Of a stretch of DNA of 64,000 bases, positions 8,897 to 16,955 are shown in pieces. The DNA lies in the NCBI GenBank assembly GCA_963821755.1, contig CAWGEX010000002.1, positions 434,001 to 498,000 of the forward strand, read 5' to 3'. A program made the position numbers and the translations under genes. This stretch comes from Bog-473 sp963821755 (lineage in GTDB: Bacteria; Actinomycetota; Acidimicrobiia; Acidimicrobiales; RAAP-2). Position 1 is the first letter of the stretch. Every line of letters begins with the position of its first letter. The notes below the pieces were generated by a model that was not told the DNA's origin, did no database searches, and saw only the letters and a list, made by a program, of their open reading frames with translations.

Positions 8897-10714
8897 TCAG
8901 TCGTCAGAGAGCCGCAGAGCCGAGATGAATGCCTCCTGGGGCACCTCGACCCTCCCGATGTTCTTCATGCGCTTCTTGCCCTCTTTTTGCTTTTCCAGCA
9001 GCTTGCGCTTCCGGGTGATGTCACCGCCGTAGCACTTGGCCAGGACGTCCTTGCGTTTTGCCTTGACCGTCTCACGGGCCACGATGCGCCCCCCGATGGC
9101 GGCCTGAATCGGGACATCGAAGAGCTGGCGTGGGATGAGCTCGCGCAGCTTCTCGGCCATGCGCCGTCCGTAGGAGTCGGCCGAAGAGCGGTGCACGATG
9201 GTGGAGAAGGCGTCGCAGGGCGCGTGGTTGATGAGGATGTCGACCCGGACCAGATTGGCCGTGGCGTAGTTCTGCGGCTCGTAGTCGAGGCTGGCGTAGC
9301 CCTTGGTGCGGCTCTTCAGCTGGTCGAAGAAGTCCAGCACCACTTCGGCCAGCGGGATGGTGTACACCAACTCGATCCGCTCGGGCGAGAGGTACTCCAT
9401 GCGGGTCATCTCGGCCCGCTTGGACTGGCAGAGCTCCATCACGGTGCCGGTGTATTCCGAGGGCGTGAGGATGGTGGCGGTCAGCATCGGCTCGTCGATG
9501 TGGTCGATGCGGCTGGCGTCGGGCAGCTCGGTCGGGTTGTCCACGTCGACTTCCGAGCCGTCGGTCAGGAAGGCCCGATAGGCCACGCTCGGCGCGGTGG
9601 CGATGAGGGAGAGGTCGAACTCGCGCTCGAGCCGCTCGCGCACGATTTCCATGTGCAACAGGCCGAGGAAGCCGCAGCGAAATCCGATGCCCAGGGCGTG
9701 AGAGGACTCCGGCTCAAAGGTGAAACTGGCGTCGTTGAGCTTCAGCTTGTCGAGCGCGTCACGCAGATCGGGGAGCTCGTCGCCATCGACCGGATAGAGA
9801 CCACAAAAGACCATCGGCTTGGGGTCCTTGTAACCTTCCAGGGCTTCGGTGGCGCCATGGCTGGCCGTGGTCACCGTCTCACCCGAGCGGGCTTCACCCA
9901 CGTCCTTGATGCCGGCGATGAGGTAGCCCACTTCACCGGGGCCGAGCTTCTCGACCGGGACACCCACCGGTGTGCGCACCCCGACTTCTTCGATGTCGTG
10001 CACGGCGTTGGCCTGCATGAAACGCAGTCGGGCTCCCGCCACCAGTGTGCCGTCGACGATGCGGATGGAACTCACCACACCTCGATACTGGTCATAGGAG
10101 GAGTCGAAGATCAGCGCCCGCAGTTTTGCGTCGGCCTCCCCTGTGGGGGGAGGCACCCGATCGATGATGGCCTCGAGCAGGGTGTCCACCCCTTCGCCCG
10201 TCTTGGCCGAGATCCGCAGGACGTCGCCGGCCGGGATGCCCAGCACGGCCTCGATCTCGGCGGCGCACCGCTCCGGGTCGGCGGCCGGCAGGTCAATCTT
10301 GTTGAGCACGGCCACGATCTCGAGGTCGTTCTCGATAGCCAGGTAGCAGTTGGCCAAGGTCTGGGCCTGAATTCCCTGCGAGGCATCGACCAGGAGGACG
10401 GCACCTTCGCAGGCGGCGAGGGAACGGCTGACCTCGTATCCGAAGTCGACGTGCCCGGGCGTGTCGATCAGGTGCAGGACATGGCCGTTGAAGAGCACCC
10501 GGACGTTCTGGGCCTTGATGGTGATACCCCGCTCACGCTCGATGTCCATGGAATCGAGGTACTGCTCACGCATGAGGCGGGGGTCGACCGCGCCGGTGAT
10601 CTCCAGGATCCGGTCCGACAGGGTCGACTTGCCATGGTCGACATGGCTGATGATGGAAAAGTTGCGGATGTGCTCAATGGCAGTAGGTCCACTGGCGGTG
10701 GCGGGGAGCGGCAC
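8897..10714 (-). CDS. lepA: Elongation factor 4 (LepA), ribosomal back-translocase GTPase
   Basis: LepA is a translational GTPase that remodels stalled ribosomes. From GTG 10714 the product is 605 residues. G1 is HVDHGKST, G2 is in the RERGITIKAQ loop, G3 is DTPGHVDF and G4 is NKIDLPAADP. EF-G-like domains II/III/V follow, and the LepA-specific C-terminus contains CYGGDITRKRKLLEKQKEGKKRMK. The upstream in-frame extension has no ribosome site and is not conserved-looking. It is divergent from rpsT. Confidence 0.95.
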   Translation of the reverse strand: MPLPATASGPTAIEHIRNFSIISHVDHGKSTLSDRILEITGAVDPRLMREQYLDSMDIERERGITIKAQNVRVLFNGHVLHLIDTPGHVDFGYEVSRSLAACEGAVLLVDASQGIQAQTLANCYLAIENDLEIVAVLNKIDLPAADPERCAAEIEAVLGIPAGDVLRISAKTGEGVDTLLEAIIDRVPPPTGEADAKLRALIFDSSYDQYRGVVSSIRIVDGTLVAGARLRFMQANAVHDIEEVGVRTPVGVPVEKLGPGEVGYLIAGIKDVGEARSGETVTTASHGATEALEGYKDPKPMVFCGLYPVDGDELPDLRDALDKLKLNDASFTFEPESSHALGIGFRCGFLGLLHMEIVRERLEREFDLSLIATAPSVAYRAFLTDGSEVDVDNPTELPDASRIDHIDEPMLTATILTPSEYTGTVMELCQSKRAEMTRMEYLSPERIELVYTIPLAEVVLDFFDQLKSRTKGYASLDYEPQNYATANLVRVDILINHAPCDAFSTIVHRSSADSYGRRMAEKLRELIPRQLFDVPIQAAIGGRIVARETVKAKRKDVLAKCYGGDITRKRKLLEKQKEGKKRMKNIGRVEVPQEAFISALRLSDD

Positions 10715-10877
10715 GGTCCGTCGATCGTACCGGTCCACACCGCCCTCTCCGGCCACCCGATCCGGCCTGCGCCGCCCGACACGGGGCAAAATTGGGGTTC
10801 CGACCTGCTACAGTCTTCCTCCGCACCGGTGGGCTGTCGCCTACTGCCGCCCCTTCGAACCAACCGAGGAATTCTTC

Positions 10878-11153
10878 ATGGCCAACATCCAAAGCCAGAT
10901 CAAGCGGAACCGCCAGAACGAGAAGCGCCGCCTGCGCAACAAGTCGGTGCGGGCCGAGTTGCGGACCCGGACCAAGAACGCCGAAGCTGCGGCCGCCATC
11001 GGGGCCGAGGACAGCATCGAGCAGCTGCGGCTGGCTGTGAAGCGGATCGACAAGGCCGCTGCCCGTGGCGTCATCCACAAGAACACGGCGGCCAACCACA
11101 AGTCGCGCCTGGTCCGCCGGGTCGCCGCCCTGGAGGCCGCCGCCGCCGAGTAG
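10878..11153 (+). CDS. rpsT: 30S ribosomal protein S20
   Basis: A 91-residue, very basic helical protein (MANIQSQIKRNRQNEKRRLRNK, ending VRRVAALEAAAAE) that binds 16S rRNA early in 30S assembly. A GAGGA ribosome site lies 8 nt upstream of the ATG. rpsT next to holA and lepA is a recurrent bacterial neighbourhood, present here (lepA divergent, holA about 1 kb downstream on the other strand). Confidence 0.96.
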   Translation: MANIQSQIKRNRQNEKRRLRNKSVRAELRTRTKNAEAAAAIGAEDSIEQLRLAVKRIDKAAARGVIHKNTAANHKSRLVRRVAALEAAAAE

Positions 11154-11155
11154 TT

Positions 11156-11177
11156 GGGGCCTTGCGGCCAGGGCCCC
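11156..11177. terminator. Possible bidirectional terminator hairpin
   Basis: GGGGCC and GGCCCC, 6 bp apart by a 10-nt loop, fill the gap between the rpsT stop and the stop of the convergent cNMP-binding gene. There is no T tract, so this is suggestive only. Confidence 0.35.
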
Positions 11178-11599
11178 TAGTGGAACGCCTTGGCGTCGGA
11201 CTCGCGGAGCCTGGTCGCCATGGTGGCCAGTAACTTGCGGGAGAGGGCTGGGATGGTGTCAAGCACGCCGTTGAACTGACGCTGGCCCAGGATGAGCAGT
11301 TCCATGTCGGTCTCCGACGTGACGGTGGCCGAGCGAGGGCGGCGGTCGAGCAGCGAGAGTTCTCCGAAGTAGTCGCCGGGACCCAAGGTCGCGGCCTTGC
11401 GATTGTTGCGTTTCACCGACGCCTTGCCGTCCACGATGAGGTAAAACTCCTGGCCGATCTCGCCCTGCTTGACCAGGTCCTTCCCCGGTTTGGTGATCTC
11501 AGCCTCGAGGTTCTTGCGGATGGTATTGAGCTCCTTGTTCGAGCAGGATGAGAACAACCAGATCTTTGAGAGGTCGACTTTGTACGTCCCGGTGGCCAT
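11177..11599 (-). CDS. Cyclic-nucleotide-binding-domain protein (Crp-like, no HTH)
   Basis: 140 residues from ATG 11599 (MATGTYKVDLSKIWLFSSC). A single cNMP-binding beta-roll is visible: KQGEIGQEFYLIVDGKASVKRN, then LGPGDYFGELSLLDRRPRSATV, which contains the phosphate-binding-cassette-like GELSLL-RPRSATV stretch. There is no DNA-binding winged helix after the domain, so it is not a classic Crp regulator; a stand-alone sensor or partner role is likely. It is the last gene of the minus-strand group that contains holA. Confidence 0.8.
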   Translation of the reverse strand: MATGTYKVDLSKIWLFSSCSNKELNTIRKNLEAEITKPGKDLVKQGEIGQEFYLIVDGKASVKRNNRKAATLGPGDYFGELSLLDRRPRSATVTSETDMELLILGQRQFNGVLDTIPALSRKLLATMATRLRESDAKAFH

Positions 11600-11665
11600 G
11601 GTGCGAAGGTTACCGCCGCTGTAGATCTGGTGCTGTTGACTTCCAATCGCTGAGCCGACCAAGAC

Positions 11666-12175
11666 TCAGCCGCCCAGCTGGAAGGTGAACATCTTGTCGG
11701 CGGCGATCCTCGCCCCGATGGGGCTCTCCTGGTCGAGCCACGACTCGAACGCCGGCCCTTGTTTCGGTAGGTAGTAGTCCAGCATGGCTTGGCGGAGATC
11801 GCCGCCGGCCGGGTCCGCCACATCGAACAGCTCGGCCCGACCGTGCACGGTCACGGCGAATTCCTCGCCCGGAAGGTGTGTGGCACTGACACCCGGCCGG
11901 GCGGCCAGATGACGCATGCGCACCGAGTCCCGGCCGGAGGAGAAAAAGAAAGACCCGTGGAGCAGATAGCCGTCGACCGGGCCGACCAACGGCCGGCCGT
12001 CGGCGGTGACCGTGGCCGCCACCAACAGGCGCATGCCTTGCATCCGCGCGCAGAGTTCGGCTGCGTCCACCCGACGGTCGTCTGTGATGATGCTCTTGAG
12101 GTGTGGAGCGGCCTGCGCCGCGCTCGCATCGAGGAGCTCCTGCAGTTGCCGCAGCTCCTCGGGGGTCTCGTGCAT
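11666..12175 (-). CDS. Pyridoxamine 5'-phosphate oxidase-like FMN-binding protein
   Basis: 169 residues from ATG 12175 (MHETPEELRQLQELLDAS), after an N-terminal helix of about 30 residues. The split beta-barrel shows MRLLVAATVTADGRPLVGPVDGYLLHGSFFFSSG, SVRMRHLAARPGVSATHLPGEEFAVTVHGRAELFD. This is the pattern of the PNPOx-like FMN/F420 protein superfamily, seen in actinobacterial F420- or flavin-dependent reductases. Exact cofactor and substrate are unknown. The gene starts 7 nt after the holA stop, so it is probably co-transcribed. Confidence 0.8.
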   Translation of the reverse strand: MHETPEELRQLQELLDASAAQAAPHLKSIITDDRRVDAAELCARMQGMRLLVAATVTADGRPLVGPVDGYLLHGSFFFSSGRDSVRMRHLAARPGVSATHLPGEEFAVTVHGRAELFDVADPAGGDLRQAMLDYYLPKQGPAFESWLDQESPIGARIAADKMFTFQLGG

Positions 12176-12182
12176 GTGGTTC

Positions 12183-13187
12183 CTAACGGCGGCCGGCGGC
12201 AGCCCGCGGGCGGGTCTGCCGGCACAACCGCGCCACCGCAATCTCGATCACCAACTCCGGAGGGAGTCCCGAGCCACCCTTCACGTCGAGATCGGCATCG
12301 GCCAACAGCGTGATGGCCTGCGAGATGCGGGCGGTGCCCAGGCGCCGCGTTTGGTCGAGGGCCTTCTTGGCCACAAAGGGGGCCGAACCGAGCAGCTCGG
12401 CTGCCTCGCGTTCACCCGAGACGGTGGCGCCGTCGAGCAGCAACAGTTGGGCGTAGTGGCGGTTCATCGTGGCCATCACCTCGACCGCGCTCAGTCCCCC
12501 GGCGTCGAACATGCGGTGCAGGACGCCGAGGGCGACCGCCGTCTCGCCCCGGCTGATGGCCTCGGTCAGTTCGTAGCGCGGCACGTTGCCCGCCTCGCCC
12601 AGGTAAGGCTCCAGGTCGTCGACGCTGATGCGGGCCCCCTCGCCGTAGGCGGCCGACAGCGCGGTGAGGAGTCCCTCCACCCGCGACAGGTCCTCCCCGA
12701 CGTGCTCCCCCAGGAGTTGGGCCGCCCTCGGCTCGAGCTTCACCGGGCCCTGGCGCAAATGATCGTGCAGCCAGGCCTTACGGTCGCCGGCCTTGCTCAC
12801 CGACGTGTCGATGACCTGGCCCGCCGCGGTGATGGCCCGGACCAGCGGGGCGGGCACCGTGCCCCCGCCACCGACAACGATCAACACGGTCGTCGGCAGC
12901 GGATTCGAAACGACGTCGACCAGCCGGGGCACATCGGCGGTGAGCAAGCGACCGGCGTCGCGCAGGATGACCACCCGCTGATCGACCAGGAACGGGGGCG
13001 TCATGCAGGCGTCCACCACGGCCCCCACGTTGATCTCGTCGCCCGGGCTGCCACCGATCTCCTCGACCACCAGGGAGTGGTCGCGGTCCCCCACCACGTC
13101 GGTCAGCAGGGTCCGCACCGCTTGGGCCACCAGGGACGCGTCGCCGCCCTTAATGAGATACGACCCGGCATGAGGTGCGGCGCTCAT
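12183..13187 (-). CDS. holA: DNA polymerase III subunit delta
   Basis: Delta is the clamp-loader subunit that opens the beta clamp. The 334-residue protein has the family N-terminal fold (SYLIKGGDASLVAQAVRTLLTDVVG, VVEEIGGSP, TPPFLVDQRVVILRDAGRL), a middle AAA-like lid region (VEGLLTALSAAYGEG, VDDLEPYLGEAGNVPRYELTEAI) and the helical collar (MATMNRHYAQLLLLDGATVSG). Its ATG is the last of several ATGAG motifs in a 14-bp tandem repeat array spanning the junction with the upstream folP-like gene. Confidence 0.9.
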   Translation of the reverse strand: MSAAPHAGSYLIKGGDASLVAQAVRTLLTDVVGDRDHSLVVEEIGGSPGDEINVGAVVDACMTPPFLVDQRVVILRDAGRLLTADVPRLVDVVSNPLPTTVLIVVGGGGTVPAPLVRAITAAGQVIDTSVSKAGDRKAWLHDHLRQGPVKLEPRAAQLLGEHVGEDLSRVEGLLTALSAAYGEGARISVDDLEPYLGEAGNVPRYELTEAISRGETAVALGVLHRMFDAGGLSAVEVMATMNRHYAQLLLLDGATVSGEREAAELLGSAPFVAKKALDQTRRLGTARISQAITLLADADLDVKGGSGLPPELVIEIAVARLCRQTRPRAAAGRR

Positions 13188-13252
13188 CGATCCGCGCTCA
13201 TCGGCCTGAGCTCATCGGCTTGAACTCATCGGCCTGAGCTCATCGCGCTGCG
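13183..13252. repeat. Five-copy 14-bp tandem repeat at the folP-like/holA junction
   Basis: Five contiguous units begin CTCATCG (13183, 13197, 13211, 13225, 13239); units 2 and 4 are identical. On the minus (coding) strand each unit contains CGATGAG, so the array presents a start/stop-overlap ATGA every 14 nt. It begins at the folP-like TGA and ends at the holA ATG. Confidence 0.9.
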
Positions 13253-14187
13253 CTCACCGCGGCGACGGCATCGCGGACGCGAACGGTGCCCTTGACGTCG
13301 TGCACGCGCAGAATGCGGCAGCCCCAGGAGAGGCCGAGTGCCGCCGCGGCGAGCGACGCGTCACGCCGCTCGGTGATCCCCAGGTCGAGGGTGACGCCGA
13401 GGAATGTCTTGTTGGAGGCCGAGAGTAGGAGGGGGTAGCCCAGTCCGGCCAGGGTCGAGGAAGCCCGCAGGAGCGTGAGGGACTGGGCCGCCGTCTTGCC
13501 CAGATCCAACCCGGCGTCCAGCACGATGCGCTCGGCGGGCACTCCGGCCGCCTTGGCCCGCTCGGCCCGTTCCACGAGGAAGTCGCACACGTCGACCACC
13601 ACGTCGCCGTACTGCGGATCGGGGTCGGCCACCCGGGGGGCCAAGCGGATGTGGGTGGCCACTACGGCCGCCCCGTGCTCGACCGCCGCCGCCAGGTAGT
13701 CGGGATCGGCGAAACCACTGATGTCGTTGCCCATCAGGGCGCCCTCGGCATAGGAAGCCCGCGCCACGGAGGCTCGCCACGTATCGACGGAGACGGGGGC
13801 GTCGAAGCGCGCCGCCAGTTCGCCGACCACCGGGACCACCCGCTCCATCTCCTCGGGCTCGGTCACGTCGGGACCGGGTCCGGCCTTGACCCCGCCGAGA
13901 TCCAATATGTCGGCGCCGTCGGCCACCAGCTCGGCGGCCCGTCGGTAGAGGGAATCGAGTTCGTAGGTGGCCCCCTTGTCGTAGAAGGAGTCCGGCGTGC
14001 GGTTGAGGATGCCCATGACCAGGGCCCGGTGGGTCAGGTCGTGGCGACGGCCGCCCAGGTCGAGCACGGGGCCCTTACAGGTGGGGGTGGCAATGGAGGT
14101 GGAAGTGGGGGTCGCAGCGGACGGGGTGACGACGGGTGCGCCCGGGGCGCCCGGGAGTTGGGTGGGAGCGGCCGGCGAACCGGCCAT
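13240..14187 (-). CDS. folP2: Dihydropteroate synthase-like protein, FolP2 type
   Basis: A pterin-binding TIM-barrel protein of 315 residues. Motifs are MGILNRTPDSFYDKG, DILDLGGVKAGPGP, PVSVDTWRA, NDISGFADPD, DAGLDLGKT and SASNKTFLG. Canonical DHPS has TPDSFSDGG and an SRK motif (SRKSFIG-like); here FYDKG and SNK replace them. Both changes match the mycobacterial FolP2 group, which is regarded as lacking true DHPS activity. The first 40 residues are a Pro/Thr/Ser/Ala low-complexity extension. It is coupled to the upstream thioredoxin gene (TGATG). The symbol is by resemblance; the role is unknown and it may not make folate. Confidence 0.75.
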   Translation of the reverse strand: MAGSPAAPTQLPGAPGAPVVTPSAATPTSTSIATPTCKGPVLDLGGRRHDLTHRALVMGILNRTPDSFYDKGATYELDSLYRRAAELVADGADILDLGGVKAGPGPDVTEPEEMERVVPVVGELAARFDAPVSVDTWRASVARASYAEGALMGNDISGFADPDYLAAAVEHGAAVVATHIRLAPRVADPDPQYGDVVVDVCDFLVERAERAKAAGVPAERIVLDAGLDLGKTAAQSLTLLRASSTLAGLGYPLLLSASNKTFLGVTLDLGITERRDASLAAAALGLSWGCRILRVHDVKGTVRVRDAVAAVSAAR

Positions 14188-14900
14188 CAGAAGAGGCGGG
14201 CCGCCAGGGCGCGGCGAAACGTGTTGGTGCGAGGGTCTTCCGGACCCAGTGTCTCGAGCAGGTCGACGAACTCCTGCCGGGCCGCCTCGTCATCACGAGC
14301 AACCTCGAGGAGGGCGTTGAGTCGGGCCTCGACTTCAGCGCCGCCGGTCTCGGCCACATTGATGCCGCTTTCCAGCAGTCGAGCCTCGGCCGCCAACGCC
14401 CGGGTGGCGGGCGTCTCGAGCACCTTGGCCAGCAGGGCGAGCGCCTCGTCCGGCTCGCCCCGGTCGATCAGGATCCGGGCGAGGGCCTCTGTGGCTGCGG
14501 GGTGCCCGGCCTCGAGCTCGAGGGCCTGACGCAGGGAGGACTCGTCGCCTACGGCCACCAGCTGATCGGCCTCGCTCGGGGCCGGGAGGAGTTTCTGGAC
14601 GAACGCGGTGACCTGCTCCTCGGGCAGGGCGCCGATGAACTGATCGACCACCTGGCCGCCCGCGATGGCGAAGACGGCCGGGATGGACTTGACCCCGAAG
14701 GTCTGGGAGATCCGCGGGTTCTCGTCCACATTGACTTTGGCCAGTTCAACGGCTCCATCGGTGGCGGCGACGGCTCGTTCGATCATCGGGCCGAGGGTGG
14801 TGCAGGGCCCGCACCAGGGGGCCCACAGGTCAACGACCACCGGCACGGTGGCGCTGCGGGCGACCACGTCATCCTGAAAGGTGGCATCGGTAACATCCAT
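14187..14900 (-). CDS. Thioredoxin-domain protein with TPR-like C-terminus (YbbN/CnoX type)
   Basis: 237 residues. The N-terminal thioredoxin fold has the redox centre WAPWCGPC near residue 30, followed by VNVDENPRISQTFGVKSIPAVFAIAGG with the cis-Pro. The C-terminal half is helical and TPR-like (ALARILIDRGEPDEALALLAKVLETPATRALAAEARLL). That architecture matches YbbN/CnoX chaperedoxins, which protect unfolded proteins from oxidation and hand them to DnaK or GroEL; unlike E. coli YbbN, both cysteines are present. It is the first gene of the minus-strand group ending in the cNMP-binding gene. Confidence 0.85.
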   Translation of the reverse strand: MDVTDATFQDDVVARSATVPVVVDLWAPWCGPCTTLGPMIERAVAATDGAVELAKVNVDENPRISQTFGVKSIPAVFAIAGGQVVDQFIGALPEEQVTAFVQKLLPAPSEADQLVAVGDESSLRQALELEAGHPAATEALARILIDRGEPDEALALLAKVLETPATRALAAEARLLESGINVAETGGAEVEARLNALLEVARDDEAARQEFVDLLETLGPEDPRTNTFRRALAARLF

Positions 14901-14979
14901 TGCCCATTGAGGCTAGCGAGCGGGCGACCCGGAGGCGGTCGGGGCCCACCGGTGCGGCGCTCGATTAGCGTCGGGTGAC

Positions 14980-16023
14980 GTGTCATCACCGCCTGAAGGC
15001 ATCAACGCCGCCAACGTCACCAAGTGGTTTGTGGACCACGTGGCAGAGGTCACGACGCCCCTCACGTTCACCCTGATCGCCGGCGGCCGCTCCAACCTGA
15101 CCTTCCGGGTCGAAGACGAAGAGGGGCGGGCCTGGGCCCTGCGACGCCCTCCCTTGCACCACGTCCTCCCCTCGGCCCACGACATGGTGCGTGAGCACCG
15201 CCTCATGCACCAGCTGGGCCCGGTCGGGATCCCGGTGCCCAAGACCATCGGCCTCTGCACCGACGAGGCCGTCAACGAGCGGCCGTTCTTCGTCATGGAA
15301 TTCGTGGAGGGTCACATCCTGCGGACTGCGCCCGAGGCCGAAGCGGCCTTCGACGAGGCCACCCGCCGGGCGGTGGGCGACCACATGGCCGATACGTTGG
15401 TGGCGTTGCATGACGTCGACCCCGACGCGGTGGGGCTGGGGGATCTGGGGCGCCACGAGGGGTACATCGAGCGCCAGCTGAAGCGGTGGAGTGGCCAATA
15501 CGCCCAGATGCAAGTGGAGGGGGTCGACCACGGGGGCCTGGTGGAGCGGGTCAGCGATGAATTGGCGCGGCGGGTACCGGTGCAGCAGCGGGTGTCGGTG
15601 GTGCACGGGGACTACCGCATGGACAACGTGGTGCTGGACGACGCCGGTGCGGTGCGGGCCATCCTCGACTGGGAGATCTGCACGCTGGGCGACCCTCTGG
15701 CCGATCTGGGCCTGCTGGGGGTCTATTGGGCTGACCGCACTGACGAGATGGCCGTGCTGGGCCTCTCGCCGACCACCGCTCCCGGGTTCTCGACCCGGGC
15801 CGAAGTGATGGAGCGGTACGCGAAATCGTCTGACCTCGATCTGACGGGCATCGGCTACTACACCGCGTTCGGCTACTGGAAACTGGCCTGCATCCTGCAG
15901 GGGGTCTACGCCCGCTACGTGGCCGGCGCGGGTGCCGGCGACCAGGGCAGCGTTGACGCCTTCCCGGTGCAGGTGACCAACCTGGCGCAGGCGGCCGCCA
16001 ACATCCTGGAGGCGACGCCATGA
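14980..16023 (+). CDS. Phosphotransferase (APH/choline kinase-like) family protein
   Basis: 347 residues from GTG 14980. Kinase-like fold: an N-lobe with LIAGGRSNLTFRVEDEEGRAWALRRPP, then a C-lobe with catalytic VSVVHGDYRMDNVVLDD (HGD...N) and the metal-binding IDWE equivalent AILDWEICTLGDPLADL. This subgroup (acyl-CoA dehydrogenase-associated phosphotransferases, ACAD10/11 N-terminus type) is common in actinobacteria and is thought to act on hydroxyacyl-CoA or small-molecule substrates. Its stop overlaps the PAC2 gene by 4 nt (ATGA). Confidence 0.85.
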   Translation: MSSPPEGINAANVTKWFVDHVAEVTTPLTFTLIAGGRSNLTFRVEDEEGRAWALRRPPLHHVLPSAHDMVREHRLMHQLGPVGIPVPKTIGLCTDEAVNERPFFVMEFVEGHILRTAPEAEAAFDEATRRAVGDHMADTLVALHDVDPDAVGLGDLGRHEGYIERQLKRWSGQYAQMQVEGVDHGGLVERVSDELARRVPVQQRVSVVHGDYRMDNVVLDDAGAVRAILDWEICTLGDPLADLGLLGVYWADRTDEMAVLGLSPTTAPGFSTRAEVMERYAKSSDLDLTGIGYYTAFGYWKLACILQGVYARYVAGAGAGDQGSVDAFPVQVTNLAQAAANILEATP

Positions 16024-16907
16024 GCCCCGACGGATTGACCGAGATCTTCCAGGTGCACGGCGAACCCGACCTTGACCGGCCGGTGCTCGTCGTCGCCCTC
16101 GAGGGATGGGTGGACGCCGGGCTGGGCGCCACAACAGCCATCGCCACCCTGCTGGCCCAGGGACCGACCGAGCCGCTGGTCACCTTCAACGGCGAGCACT
16201 TCTTGGACCAGCGGGCCCGCCGTCCGGTGGCGCGCATCGTCAACGGCGTGACCACCGAGCTGACCTGGCCCCGCACCGTGGTGCGCCGGGGCCACGACGG
16301 CGCCGGGGCCGACGTCTTGTACCTGGTCGGTCCCGAGCCGGACTTCCAGTGGCGGGCCTTCACCGACGCCGTGGTGGGGCTGGCCCGCTCGTGGCGGGTG
16401 CGGATGGTGGTCGGGCTGGGCGCCTTCCCCGCACCGGCACCACACACCCGCCCGGTGCGGTTGGCCGCCACCGCTCCCCAGGCCTCGGCCGACCTGATCG
16501 ACCGGGTGGGCATCGTCCAGGGTGAGCTCGAAGTGCCGGCCGGGGTCCTGTCCGCGCTGGAGCTGGCGTTCGGCGATGCGGCCATCCCCACTGTCAGCCT
16601 CTGGGCCCGGGTGCCGCACTACGTGGCCGGCATGCCGTTCCCCGAGGCGAGCGCGGCGTTGATTGACGGGTTGGCCAACATCGCCGGCTTGTCCATCGAT
16701 ACCGGATCGCTGCGCAGCGCGGCCGACACCTCCCGCCGGCAGGTGGACCAACTCATCGCCGACAACGACGAGCATCAGGACATGGTGCGCCGGCTGGAGG
16801 AGAATCTCGACGCCTCCGAGGGCAACGCCATGGGCGTCGGCGAGGTCCCCTCGGGGGATGAGATCGCCGCCGAATTGGAGAAGTACCTCCGCGGCGAGGA
16901 ACAGTGA
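16020..16907 (+). CDS. PAC2 family protein
   Basis: 295 residues of the PAC2 (proteasome assembly chaperone 2-like) family. Visible hallmarks are VLVVALEGWVDAGLGATTAIATLL, FNGEHFLDQRARRP and DVLYLVGPEPDFQWRAFTDAVVGLA. LWARVPHYVAGMPFPEASAALIDGL follows before a charged, probably coiled C-terminus. In actinobacteria the role is uncertain; some genomes pair it with proteasome genes, which are not seen here. It overlaps the phosphotransferase start-to-stop, so the two are probably expressed together. Confidence 0.85.
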   Translation: MSPDGLTEIFQVHGEPDLDRPVLVVALEGWVDAGLGATTAIATLLAQGPTEPLVTFNGEHFLDQRARRPVARIVNGVTTELTWPRTVVRRGHDGAGADVLYLVGPEPDFQWRAFTDAVVGLARSWRVRMVVGLGAFPAPAPHTRPVRLAATAPQASADLIDRVGIVQGELEVPAGVLSALELAFGDAAIPTVSLWARVPHYVAGMPFPEASAALIDGLANIAGLSIDTGSLRSAADTSRRQVDQLIADNDEHQDMVRRLEENLDASEGNAMGVGEVPSGDEIAAELEKYLRGEEQ

Positions 16908-16955
16908 TGCGAGGAACGATGAGCGTGGTGTTCGAAAGGGAAGCAGGCGCGGAGC

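Noticed and set aside
8987..11233. 748-residue plus-strand frame opposite lepA
   Set aside because: Shadow of lepA running into rpsT; no domain, no ribosome site.
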